The translations under genes and the position numbers were made by a program. The notes beneath the pieces were generated by a model. The model did not search any database, had not been told where the DNA came from, and saw only the letters and a list, made by a program, of their open reading frames with translations. Positions 43,666-53,629 of a DNA stretch of 64,000 nucleotides are shown piece by piece (the first letter of the stretch is position 1; every line of letters starts with the position of its first letter). Source of the DNA: Hermetia illucens (taxonomy: Eukaryota > Arthropoda > Insecta > Diptera > Stratiomyidae); the NCBI RefSeq assembly GCF_905115235.1, contig NC_051853.1, positions 47,985,467-48,049,466 on the forward strand, read 5' to 3'.

Positions 43666-43975
43666 TGCATATATTTGGAAGTGTACAGTATGATTTGGTG
43701 TGTCCGAACTCTTGATAGTTAAAGCATATTATCCTCCGATGTAAAAGGTAACCCAAATTATAAATGGGATGCGTTTCACCTTGGCTGAGTTTGTTAAGTT
43801 CCGGCTCTGGCTCGACTTTAAATAGAGGCTGTGGTACTCTGGATCGGTTCTTAATGTTATATACCGATTTAATCTTAAAGCGTTTTTCTAAGAGCACTTC
43901 AGGGTTTTCAGTGGGGTCAACTTCAGGTTCAATGCTTTAATTACTACTACTAGCCCTTTACTATTTTTAAGCTGG
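43666..43975 (-). mobile_element. Jockey-clade LINE ORF1 (gag-like) fragment
   Basis: The minus-strand frame from about 43960 to 43562 has S-V-Y-N-I-K, P-Q-P-L-F-K-V-E-P-E-P, I-Y-N-L-G-Y-L-L-H-R-R-I and a knuckle C-F-N-Y-Q-E-F-G-H-T-K-S-Y-C. This order (P-L-F-x-V-x-L-E-P, Y-N-L-x-x-L-L, then C-x2-C-x-x-x-G-H-T-K-x-Y-C) is typical of Jockey ORF1. The second cysteine is replaced by tyrosine. The left end overlaps the inverted LTR fragment. Confidence 0.65.
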
Positions 43976-43984
43976 CATGTGTAG

Positions 43985-44410
43985 TAATTTTTCACTGTCA
44001 CATCAAAGTTTTTTATTTTCCTTGTTAGACCTAAGCCTTCTCAAGCGATTGGAAGTGACTAGGATGTACCTATCTAATCCTGTCTGTACTTTTTTCGGGT
44101 GGTTTCAGCCAAAATTTATTTGCGTGCTCGGTAAAGATTCAATACTGAATTATTATTGGCTTTTCAATTGCCATTGGCGCTGGATGTCGACATATGTTGA
44201 ATGGTATGGTCTTCTTCGACTATGTGCGCTGCAACTCATGATCTTATGCACGAGTTTTGTTTCCGAACACTACTTACCGCTCCCTTGATCTGTTCATTAA
44301 ATCTAGTCGTTATCAGGCGTTTAGTCTGTCCTATGTATATCGCTGCACGTTTTTCAGTAGATCCCGCTTTTTTCCAAAGGATCCTTGACGTTTCCCAGTA
44401 AATTCCGCAA
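43985..44410 (-). mobile_element. Penelope-like GIY-YIG endonuclease fragment
   Basis: On the minus strand, L-G-N-V-K-D-P-L-E-K-S-G-I-Y is followed, after a frame change, by A-I-Y-I-G-Q-T-K-R-L-I-T-T-R-F-N-E-Q, R-K-Q-N-S-C-I-R-S and A-A-H-I-V-E-E-D-H-T-I. The S-G-I-Y ... Y-I-G-Q-T-x-R ... R-F-x-E-H pattern is the GIY-YIG nuclease at the C-terminus of Penelope-like retroelements. A stop and a frame change are present. No reverse transcriptase remains. Confidence 0.65.
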
Positions 44411-44833
44411 GGTGGACGATCGACTCCAACTAGAAACTAGAAGATTTTAGGGGCAGATAGGAACATAAAATGGGAAAAAATCGTCTGTCTCCTCACAAAA
44501 CACAAATTGGGTTAGATAAAAAATTATGTGGCTTGCACGGAAAAGGGGAAAAATGCCATTATTTCAAATGAGAAAAAAAAATCTAGGCGAACCCGCTGGA
44601 TATAGCTGCTACTGGCAAGATCTTCGCGCAAATGACGCCTCAAAACTGAATCGCAACTTCGCAGGTGCGTCATTAGTTATTATTACGGAGAACTGCAATG
44701 GTATTTTATAACAAACAAAATGAAGGCAGAGAGATTTATTGCGATCTTTAACGATGTTCTAATCAGCTATTCAAAAGATAAATAATAGCATAGAATTCAT
44801 ATTTCAGTAGGATAATGGCAGTATTTATGTAAC
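44411..44833. other. Unassigned gap before unit 3
   Basis: No gene or repeat recognised. A 61-codon open frame at 44526-44711 has no family resemblance. Confidence 0.35.
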
Positions 44834-45325
44834 TGACTTGTTGGTAAAACTTGCGTGCCTGGTGCGGTTGCTCCCTGTACTTTTCTAGTTCACAGACTTG
44901 TTGGTTCTCCCAGGCTTCCTTTTTCTGTTTGTGAGGTCGCCTCTCCGTTCGACCGAGTTCTTGGTAGGTCTCTGCGAGTGCTTCCGTTCTTTGAGAATGC
45001 AACATTACTCGGTATGCAGCATTCGTCCGTTCCATAGCTAGCTTACATTCATCGTCAAACCAGCCGTTCCGACTCCTTTTGCGGTTGGGGCCAAGTATGT
45101 TTGTGGCCGTACCAATGATAACGTTCTTCAGGTGGTTGTGAAGATCATTTGCTGATACTTCATCTCCAGGACCTCTGTTGACTGCGGTAATTGCGGCATC
45201 CTCTCCCTCTTATAGGTGCCGCGGAGGGCTGAGTTGTGGATGGATTCAGTGTTAACTCTCACCTGATTGTCAGTGACTCCATACCAGCATAAATTCGCGG
45301 TTTTCCAGAGCATGATAATTAAATA
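44834..45325 (-). mobile_element. RTE-A linker piece, left edge of unit 3
   Basis: Minus-strand segment from V-T-D-N-Q-V-R-V-N-T-E (about 45265) to R-K-F-Y-Q-Q-V-S (44840), covering the endonuclease-reverse transcriptase linker. It breaks off sharply at 44834 at the GACTTGTTGGTAAAAC position where units 1 and 2 continue. This marks the left duplication junction. Confidence 0.7.
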
Positions 45326-45560
45326 TCAGTTGTCACGTTAATTAGTTTAATAGGTTAGGGTAGAGTTAAGTGAAATAAATTGTTAAAAAACCAGCATTGA
45401 AGAAGGACCCATGTTGTGTCCAAAACACGTGTCTGCAATCCTTAAATAAAATCTATAGTTAAACTGGAAACTTTTCCTTTTAATAGTTTTACTTAAAAAG
45501 AACTATAGGAAATAAAGGAATTACTTTTATAAAACTTATCAAATTAAAATTTTCGGGTAA
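45325..45560. other. Unclassified unit block, copy 3
   Basis: Counterpart of 24507-24780 and 31900-32150; no gene. Confidence 0.35.
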
Positions 45561-46879
45561 TTGGTAAGGGGAGGAAAGGTTCTTCCTCACTCCGTACAAC
45601 TTCATCATCCGGCGAAAAAAACAAGCTGAAATGGGAAGGCTAGTACCTCCTACAATTATAAATATGCAGAGCACCATAGTATCTCTTTATCCCCCTGCTG
45701 ACTTCTTATGGTTAGTTTAGCCGATGTGATGTCGCCATCAAATAGGTCGTTAACCAAATTAGCCTAGAAGTCTTTTGAGATTAACATGCAGGAGCGGGGT
45801 CAATCACTTTCATTGGCATACAACAGGTCAGCATGTTGGAAGCTTTGGCCCCTCACTACCCCACCAACAACCCACGGTTCTTGTATGGGGTATATAATTG
45901 TTTTGCAGCTATTGATCCGACCACTGATAAGTGCAGTTGCGGCTTTACAATACTGAAAATTTATTTGCGAAATGTGCCACCTCATCTGCGCTTCAGATGA
46001 AGATGCCGAGGGCTGCACGTCCCCTTCAATGAATTTGGAAGCCGACACTTGTAACGTAGCGGTCCCTAGCCCGTAGTAGAGCCGGCAGCCGAACCTTCTT
46101 AACATCGGATTCGGGAACGCTCTCTTTTCTGTTTTGTTGCCTACCAGCAACCAGGTGAAGATGTTGAGGTTATTCTGTACACCAAGTTGTTCCAAAACCC
46201 CAGCACCCCAGCGCTATTCCGCTCTTCTTGTAGAAGCCAGAGGAAGCATTTTTTAACGATGGCAGCTCAGAGACTCTTTTCAGGGTTAGTCGCGCACCCT
46301 CCCACACCTCGTTGAGAGAGGAGCATTACTACCTGAGCCACTCGTTCGTGTCTTCGTCGGCAAAGTTTAGCCGTAGCATTTTACGGTATGCACCTACTGA
46401 CTCAAGGCAAAGCTTAATGCCTTGCGAGGATACAGTCCTTACAGCCAGGAGGAGTTTCCTCTTAAAGTCTTCGCAATGCTCGGTATCGTAACCGCATGAA
46501 TTAGGGTCGTCATACAAGACCCATCCATCGACTTCGATAGCCTTGGCTGCAAATGAAGGACTAGCCGTTGCCGGCCGAGCCTACTTTGCTGCCTTTTTGT
46601 CAAAGAGTTGGGATCGTCCAAGGACCGTTGCTGCTTTGGTTTCTCCTTAGCCGCAGGTTCGTCGAACGAGCCTCTACCCTCAAACTTGGCACAACTCGTG
46701 GGTTGTGAGTTGCTCGAAGGCGGTTTGCTGTCCGTGGACAGGTGCTTACCCATGGGCAGCCTCAGCAGGTGGCGTCGATTGGAGCCTGGGGTCAGGAGTG
46801 CTAACAGAAGGGGCCTGCTTCGGCTCGTCCCTTAAGGACTGGGTCCCAATTAAATTGGTTCCCACCTGAGTAAGTGGAG

Positions 46880-46917
<38 letters not shown>

Positions 46918-47262
46918 GGCTCAGGTTCTCCATCGATGACCCCACTCGGAGTTGGATCGTCACGATCGAGATTTAATTGCAGTTTTTGACAGGTTTTTGT
47001 TTTTGTTTTCTCATAATTGACTGCCGTGGCCTCAGTTTTCTCCAGGAAACTAAGTGATCTCGACAGAACCCCTTTTTGCCGAAACAACGCTAGTTGAAAC
47101 TGGGGGTCGCCTGGTACCCGGAGTTCACTATTTGAGGCCACATCTTAACCCTTGTAACTATTCTAGCTTGGCTTCAGGTGCCACCTCTCGTTTCCTGGAG
47201 GTTTTTCCTTATTGAGCTCCCACACCCCGACAAGGTAGGTAATCGTCGAGGGAGATGCTGCT
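45560..47262 (-). mobile_element. LOA-B LINE, unit 3 copy (longest 5' part)
   Basis: The minus strand shows the 5' UTR (about 47262-47145), ORF1 start (47141-46746, with the longest R-E repeat), ORF1 middle (46753-46439 and 46517-46329, Y-R-K-M-L-R-L-N-F-A-D-E-D-T) and ORF1 end plus endonuclease start (46195-45800, W-V-V-G-G-V-V-R-G, A-D-L-L-Y-A-N-E-S-D). An inverted copy of the first 550 bases occurs on the plus strand at about 56288-56815. There is no reverse transcriptase. Confidence 0.65.
46882..46916. repeat. (TC)n microsatellite, unit 3
   Basis: 35 bases of TC repeat; on the minus strand it encodes R-E dipeptides within LOA-B ORF1. Confidence 0.85.
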
Positions 47263-47571
47263 ACAAAGTGGCTGAAATCTAATATTTGTCAAAATCTATA
47301 TCTTCTTCTTTTTCTTTAGCCTTTATCCTATTCACAAACGGGGACGGATCATCAATGCGTTCATTTGCTTTTAAACATTGGGTGCATTTTCTTGGTCGGC
47401 TTGTCGCGGCATCTGTCACCAAGAGAGACCAAGTAGGATTTAATACAGTGGAATAACCCCAACCGTACTTTGTTCATTTCCTTCCTTGATCTCAGCATTT
47501 TATTTTTGTTGTACTGAGGATATCACAGAGTACGTTGCCTCCTGCTATATATAAACCTATTTAGATCGTTG

Positions 47572-47827
47572 GCACAACAATCCATATTGGATCAGGGCCT
47601 TCAAGTGTGTTAGAGCACTTCATTCAAGACCGTAACGGTACACTACAGTAGTACACTGTAGGAGGTAATATGGTCAGCTTTATGCTCGCCCGAGATTATT
47701 ACCCGGATTTGACTCAGGTACTCAGTCACAGCTGAGTCGACTGGTATCCGACGTCAGGTCACGATTCAAATCTCACTGCCACCAGTAAGATTTGAACTGG
47801 GAGCTTCCGATCGCAGCCTTGTGCTCT
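47572..47827 (-). mobile_element. tRNA-derived SINE, unit 3 copy
   Basis: Nearly identical to 26090-26356, including the truncated head with its B box. Confidence 0.6.
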
Positions 47828-47869
47828 AATAATGTAAATATTGTCAGAACAAATTAAACGTTTGCCAAG

Positions 47870-48032
47870 TTGTTTCTGATCACCCTACAATAACAGCGAA
47901 AGCAAAAATGTTGCACCCTAAACAATCGTAAATCTTATCGATTCCAACGACTATTTTATCGAAGATGGTGACCGGCTGGACGTCATACTTGAAGGGGAGG
48001 TTACATATTGGCTAGCTTTGGTATATATAGCC
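47870..48032 (+). promoter_or_regulatory. Promoter of MBF2-like gene 4
   Basis: Same block as genes 2 and 3, with GGACGTCATACTTGAAGGGG and TATATATA at 48022-48029; the ATG is at 48088. Confidence 0.7.
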
Positions 48033-48087
48033 TGCACTGATTCGTAGTTTTTAGTTTCTATCAAATATTGATCTGGTTTGTGCGAAA

Positions 48088-48773
48088 ATGACCACTTTAA
48101 TAACAGCTGTTGCGGCTTTGTCCGCTGTCCTCGTGGTTGGAGCTTCGTGTCCAAACGGAAGCACCCCACATGGTGTCGATAACGTTGCACTTGAATTTAA
48201 AGGGATGAATACAACGATGAACTCCCTATTGGAAAATTCTTTAGCTGAGGTGATTTCAAATTTGCGTAATCAGTCCTTGGGATGTTGGCCATTCGGATGT
48301 AAACGTACCTACACTTTTGGAAGCAGAGTTCCAGGTAAGTGATATGAATTCTTTATTGTTAAGCTTGTGAGGGGTAGAGACCAGAAAATTCATTTCCGTT
48401 TAATATAGAAGAGAAGATACTATAAGGTGTGCTTCCTTAAGATTCTTTCCATGAGCTCCAAATTGCACCTAAACAATAAAAGGATTTTTTTTCAATTTAC
48501 TTTCAATATTTTTCAGGCGATTATATGGTAGGACACGGTGAAGCCCGCAGAGCAGCTATCATTCCGCAGGACATTACCGTGATCGTATTGTACCCGGAAT
48601 CAGGGGAATGTGGGAAAACAATTTCGTACGTTGAAATTCAGGCTACACAGCTTTTCAGGTTTGGAGGTGCTGACATATTGGATGGAGGCATTGGTCAACG
48701 TCATATTAAAATTAGAGTTGTGGCGAAACTAACAATCTTTATAGACGTTGTGGCATCCATTTATGGTTATTGA
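48088..48773 (+). CDS. Secreted MBF2-like protein, gene 4 (two exons)
   Basis: Exons 48088-48334 and 48517-48773 with a 182-bp phase-1 intron give 167 residues. The signal peptide and C21-P-N-G are as in gene 2. Sequons are N23, N41 (N-T-T) and N61 (N-Q-S). Exon 1 ends G-C-W-P-F-G-C-K-R as in gene 3. Exon 2 opens D-Y-M-V-G-H-G-E-A-R and shows E-C-G-K-T-I-S-Y-V-E-I, G-G-I-G-Q-R-H-I-K-I and a final S-I-Y-G-Y. Its private changes cluster in exon 2 (for example F-R-F-G-G-A-D-I against S-R-S-G-A-A-Y-I in gene 3). All splice signals are intact. Its 5' and 3' flanks are almost identical to those of gene 3, which makes the protein differences stand out. Confidence 0.85.
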
Positions 48774-48866
48774 TTATTGTCACTAGACAAGATATAATAC
48801 CTGAAAATGAAATATATTTCACTAGCTGCAACGGTCACGTGAGTTAATGAAATGATATTAGTTGTG

Positions 48867-48888
48867 GTAATAAAGATAATTTTATTGA
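48867..48888 (+). terminator. Poly(A) signal of MBF2-like gene 4
   Basis: AATAAA at 48869-48874 in the conserved downstream block. Confidence 0.65.
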
Positions 48889-49248
48889 CTCAAAAAATTG
48901 CTAATTTAGTGGAAAACAAAATTGAAAATCGGCGTGGAAGCAACCCTTTTTGGTAGGATGTTATGTTGAGATATTTTATGTGAAAAATATAGTGTTCGCG
49001 AAGCTTGCTGATAGAGGAGGAAGGTTTAAGGTAATGCACTTATTACTATCACCAAATAATAAAATAAAATATTGTGATGGGGGCATCGTTGGAGTTACTC
49101 CACTATGCTAAATTCTACCTGATCTTTCTCTTGGTCCCGCGGCAGGAAAACGAAGAAAATACATTGAAGAAAAATGATCATGTGAGGCGAGAAATTTTTC
49201 CTCTTTATTCGATGCTAATCAATTTTATGCGATAAGTTCCTGGCGAAG
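48889..49248. other. Shared 3' flank, no gene
   Basis: Counterpart of 27413-27795; about 20 bases shorter near 49080. Confidence 0.4.
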
Positions 49249-49520
49249 CTACTTGGATGTGAAGCTTCAGCTGATTAATTTCGTCGTTTATTTGAAAGAT
49301 CCCCAAGTCACGGTGGATATTATAGTTCATGATGTACCACGGTGCGGAAGTAATCGTTCTCAATACTTTAGAATGCATTCTTTGAAGGATTTCGATGTCG
49401 GATATGCGAGCAGATCCCCAAAGTTGTGCACCATAAGTCTAGTTTAGCTTTATGCAGATGCAGGTTTTTGAATCTTAGGTTGACCTGAGTTTTTCGGCCT
49501 CAATATATTTTTTCTAAGTA
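49249..49520 (-). mobile_element. Jockey-clade LINE 3' piece, unit 3
   Basis: Same fragment as in units 1 and 2 (Y-G-A-Q-L-W-G-S-A, A-P-W-Y-I-M-N). Confidence 0.7.
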
Positions 49521-50023
49521 AGCCTTCTATCTGGAAAAGGAATGAATCCTAAGTCCTGTTTTACCCCCTGGTGGTCTGGTCAGATTATGTTAAAGTTGCT
49601 AATAGGACCCCTAGGTAGAACAGCATACGCCGAGGGCTGCGTGGTCAATGGGGAGCTTGGTCTTTAGTATGCGAACTCTGAATACCTTGGGCACCTACGG
49701 TTTTAAATAAGACCCTTACCCTGGTGGCCGGGCCAGCCAGAGTGGACATTCTTCCCAGACTACTCATGGGACCAAGACGTGGACTCAATTATCAAAAAAT
49801 AAAAACAAATAAAGACGATAGAGGCGTCAGACGGACTAGTGGCTTCCAGCCTGGAATCTACTACCGTCAAGCTAGATGTAGCGAGTACCAGACATAGTAC
49901 TTCTAACCCCAAGCGCCGGGGGATCCCTCGAAAACGAAAACCGACAAGAATGTCGGTCGCCGGAAACCGGCTGAGAAGCGAAGGTCCACTGGTGTCCTGC
50001 TCAAGAGCCAGTACCAGAAGGCC

Positions 50024-50889
50024 ATGCATATTTTCGGCAAGATTGTTAAGAATAAGAAGGCCGGTACTGTCGATGAGCGGGATGAAAAAGACCTCACTAA
50101 ATACCAGGCGATTGTTGATGAATACAATAGCAAACGCCTGGCTGACGAGCAGAAGGTGAAGCCCATCGCTCTAAAATGCAATCGGTCTCAAGATGAGGCC
50201 GAGCGAGATAAGAAACGGAGTAGAGTTGGCAAGAGCGCAGACGCTAAGCAACATCTGAAGGAAATTGCGCAGCAACCGTCAGCCGACGGACCACGAACTG
50301 CGAAGCCCTTCAGCGACGTGGCCAGGAGCCACTTACGTGTGGCGCTGGCGGATGGCAATTCTGCTAGCGGCAAACTAGCGCTGGAGGTGTGGACCAGTGT
50401 TGAGGCCAGGCTATCGGGCATGGTCTATGAGCATCTCCTGGACACCGGAAGCAAACACGAGGAACTCATCCCCCACTTTGATTCATCTCAGGTGGTCCGT
50501 GGGTCCCACGTAATAGCTTGCATGGACCAGTTCTCTAAGGACTTTCTCGGTTCGTGTGTCGCCAAGATCAGCGACGCCTGGGAGGGTGTTAAGCTCAAAA
50601 ACATCCCTTACGCGGAAGATCCCATGGAAAGAACAAGCTCGTCCAATTCCTGCCCCTTTACAACCCCGGGATTCTCATGGACGGCTGTGTTGTTATCAAG
50701 GAGGAGGAACCTAAGACAAACAGTCAGCCTGTACTACTCCTTATAAACGAGGAGTACCTGGAGGCACTAAAAAAGGCCGATTATAAAGTGTGGTTCGGAG
50801 TCAGGAATGCAAAGGCAAAAGTGTCCTGCTCTGTAAAACCGGACGACGAGCTAGACCCAATCGACGCCGCCAACGAGCTATTGGACTGA
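50024..50889 (+). pseudogene. LOA-A ORF1 (DUF4780-like), better preserved copy
   Basis: The frame 50024-50746 covers V-D-E-R-D-E-K-D-L-T, R-L-S-G-M-V-Y-E-H-L-L, V-V-R-G-S-H-V-I-A-C and I-S-D-A-W-E-G-V-K-L-K. The C-terminus (50677-50889: V-K-P-D-D-E-L-D-P-I-D-A-A-N-E-L-L-D) is in the next frame. It includes a 27-base stretch lost in unit 2. One frame change separates the two parts, so it does not make a complete protein. Confidence 0.65.
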
Positions 50890-51353
50890 CGAACCCGCCT
50901 GCAGCGTTCGAAGTGCGCCTCTGCTAATCTGCTTGTCTTCCTCTTAGAGGAAGACATCGACATCGCATTAATACAGGAGCCCTGAGTCGGAAGCGAACGA
51001 ACCATCAAAGGGCTCCAAAGCAAATATTTTAACTTATTCCACAGCACAGGAGATGCTGATCAGGATAGACCTAGAGCATGTATTCTTGCGAGGGAGAGTC
51101 TGCTCCCTTTCCTGTGCCGGACCTGAGTTCCAGCGACCTAGTCGTGGTCAAGCTGGAGCAGGCGGGGGTAGAGAATGTGTATATTTCCTCGGCTTATATG
51201 GCTCACGACCGATCAGCTCCGCCAGAAGAACTACAACATCTGACGAACACCATAACAACAAAAATAGGCTGCGACGCTAATGCAAGGCATACGCTTTGGG
51301 GCAGCTCCGAAATCAACGAAAGGGGTGAGTCATTCTTTGATTTTATTATTACT

Positions 51354-51395
51354 TCTATCTATCTATCTATCTATATTCTTCTATCTAATCTATCG
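51354..51395. repeat. (CTAT)n microsatellite, unit 3
   Basis: Same position and nearly the same length as 37791-37832. Confidence 0.85.
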
Positions 51396-53629
51396 GTGTG
51401 TACACAAACCTTCCATTTCCCCTGTTCGGAGAACTGTGACGGTTGGGAGGAGGTCCTTGATATCACCCTAATAACCGAGAATGGGATTCTTAGGGCGGAG
51501 GACTGGAGAGTGTCTGCCAGAGATCCTTCTCTGATCACAGTTGGATACTCTTCAGTCTAGATCTCGCCGCAGAGGTCTCCAAGCCCTTTGGAGACCCCAG
51601 GAGGATCGACTGGAGAAAGTTTGGTCAGGTAATTAAGAACAAACTCTCCGATGCGCAAATTGGTAAGATTGGCATGACAGAAGCACTGGAGTCAAAGGTC
51701 GGGGCTCTGGGGAAGGCATTCGATACCGCCTTTAAAGTGTTGCGCCCTACTAAGTATAGCAAAAAGAGCCTGCCACCGTGGTGGAATGAAGACCTCTCCA
51801 GCCTCAGGAAGCTGACCAGAGAAATTTTCAACATCTGCTACAGGCAAAAATACTAGCAGCCATACAAGGACTGCCTGAAGAAGTACAAGTCGGCCATCAG
51901 GACCGCCAAGAGGCGGTCTATGTTTAACTATTGTGAGAACATTGAAAGCACAAGTGAATCCGCGAGGCTCAGTAAGATTCTGTCCAAGCAATATAAGAGC
52001 CCATCCTTTCTTAAAAAGTCGGAAGGTTCCTGGACGGAATCTTCTAGCGAACCCCTGCGGCTGCTGGTTCTAACACACTTTCCCTCCAACGAGGAGGACG
52101 GTGAGTCAGAACCTTGCTTGGAGGGTTTGCGGCAACCCCAGCTGTGTGAGACTATTAAATCGGTAATTACCGAGGATAGGATCGGCTGGGCAATAAGACC
52201 TGAAGACCTGAAGACCTGAAGACCCTAGAACGCGTCCTGGACATTCACTTAAGGATGATTATGGAGAGAACGCCTTTCTCTAAGTCCCAACATGCCTACC
52301 TCAAAGGAAAATAATTGTCACGGTTGAGCGGTCGCTGCAGTACAAGCAGTATACCCTTGCTGCCTTCTTGGATATAGAGGGAGCTTTTAACAACGTCAGT
52401 CCCAACGTCATCAAGGAAGCCTTTACCGGTATCGGATTAGAGCGGTATCTCACGCATTGGATTATATCCAAGCTAAGTACCAGGATAATCCAGTCGGATC
52501 TGGGCACCAACCACTTGACCAGAGCTGTGAACAGAGGCACACCCCAGGGTTGGCGCCATCTCACCGGTGCTCTGGTTAATATCAATGGACAAAATTTTAA
52601 GTACACAACGCAACTGATGCTATTCACCACCAAGACAAGGATACCTGAATTCCATCTACCACGGCTGAATGAACAAAGATTGGTTCTTTCCTCTCATGTA
52701 AAGTATCTGGCTGTAATCCTGGATCCTAAGCTAAATTGGAAATTGAACAGAGAACTGGGGGTTAAGGATTCCTGTGTAGCCTTCTATGCCTGCAAAAGAA
52801 CCTTCGCAAAGAAATGGGCTCTCCGGTCGAGGATCGTTCTCTGGATATACACCGCTGTAGTGCGTTCGATCCTGACGTACCGCTCTATTGTGTGGTGGCA
52901 GGCTTTGAAGAAAAAATACAATAGAACGAAACTTAATAGAATTCAAAGAACCGCGTATGCGGGTGCTACTGGGGCTCTGCAGTCCTGCCCGGCAGATGCT
53001 CTCAATGTACTCCTGCATCTCCCCTCCCTAGACCTCTACATTAAATATGTTGCAGCGTGCAGTGCCGTCAGACTACGTGAGTCCGGATGCTGGGCAGCCA
53101 AGTCCTACGGCCACAGTAACATCCTAGATGCCATACCTCGGGAAATCTGGGCATCCCCCACGGACTATGTCACACGCAAGCTGAACTTCACGAGAAACTT
53201 TGCTGTGGACCTTGCAACCAGGGCAAAGTGGAAGACCGGCGGCGTATTGCAAGACTATGATACAGTATTCTTTACGGACGGACCAAAGATGGCCTATGAA
53301 GTCGGCGCAGGGGTTTTTATCGAATACACACGGTGTATCCAAGTCGTATGGTCTCCCAGGTTTCGCCAGTGCATTCCAGGTGAAAGTATTGGCGATATTG
53401 GAAGCCTGTCGATGGCTGGAGCGAGATTCGAGCCCTAAGCGTAACACAGCCATTCTGACCGACGCCGAGGGGCCATCAAGGCCTTGTACTCAACGACGAC
53501 ATTTTCCCGGCTGGTGGGGCAGTGCAGAGACGCGCTTAACCGTGTGGGCGGCACGCTCAAGGTCACTCTCCTCTGGGTTCCCGGGCATAGGAACATAGAG
53601 GGGAATGAGCAGGCCAACTTTCTCGTATG

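Larger units (their letters stand above)
49560..53625 (+). mobile_element. LOA-A LINE, unit 3 copy
   Basis: Same element as 35770-40180. Differences from unit 2: most of the 5' UTR and about 165 bases of the ORF1 start are gone (near 49828); ORF1 then runs open for 240 codons (50024-50746) and keeps the tryptophan lost in unit 2 (D-A-W-E-G-V). A stop lies in the linker (Q-K-Y-stop near 51855). About 165 bases with the Y-A-D-N box are deleted near 52606. Eleven bases missing in unit 2 (near 52990) are kept. As a result 52368-53438 is one 356-codon frame that fuses reverse transcriptase motif A to the C-terminal region and RNase H without a palm active site. Confidence 0.75.

Noticed and set aside
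43977-44288. 103-codon plus-strand frame with hydrophobic residues as a membrane protein
   Set aside because: It is the opposite strand of the Penelope-like nuclease fragment.
52368-53438. 356-codon frame as an intact reverse transcriptase gene
   Set aside because: It lacks the palm active site because of a deletion and is one piece of a damaged LOA-A LINE.
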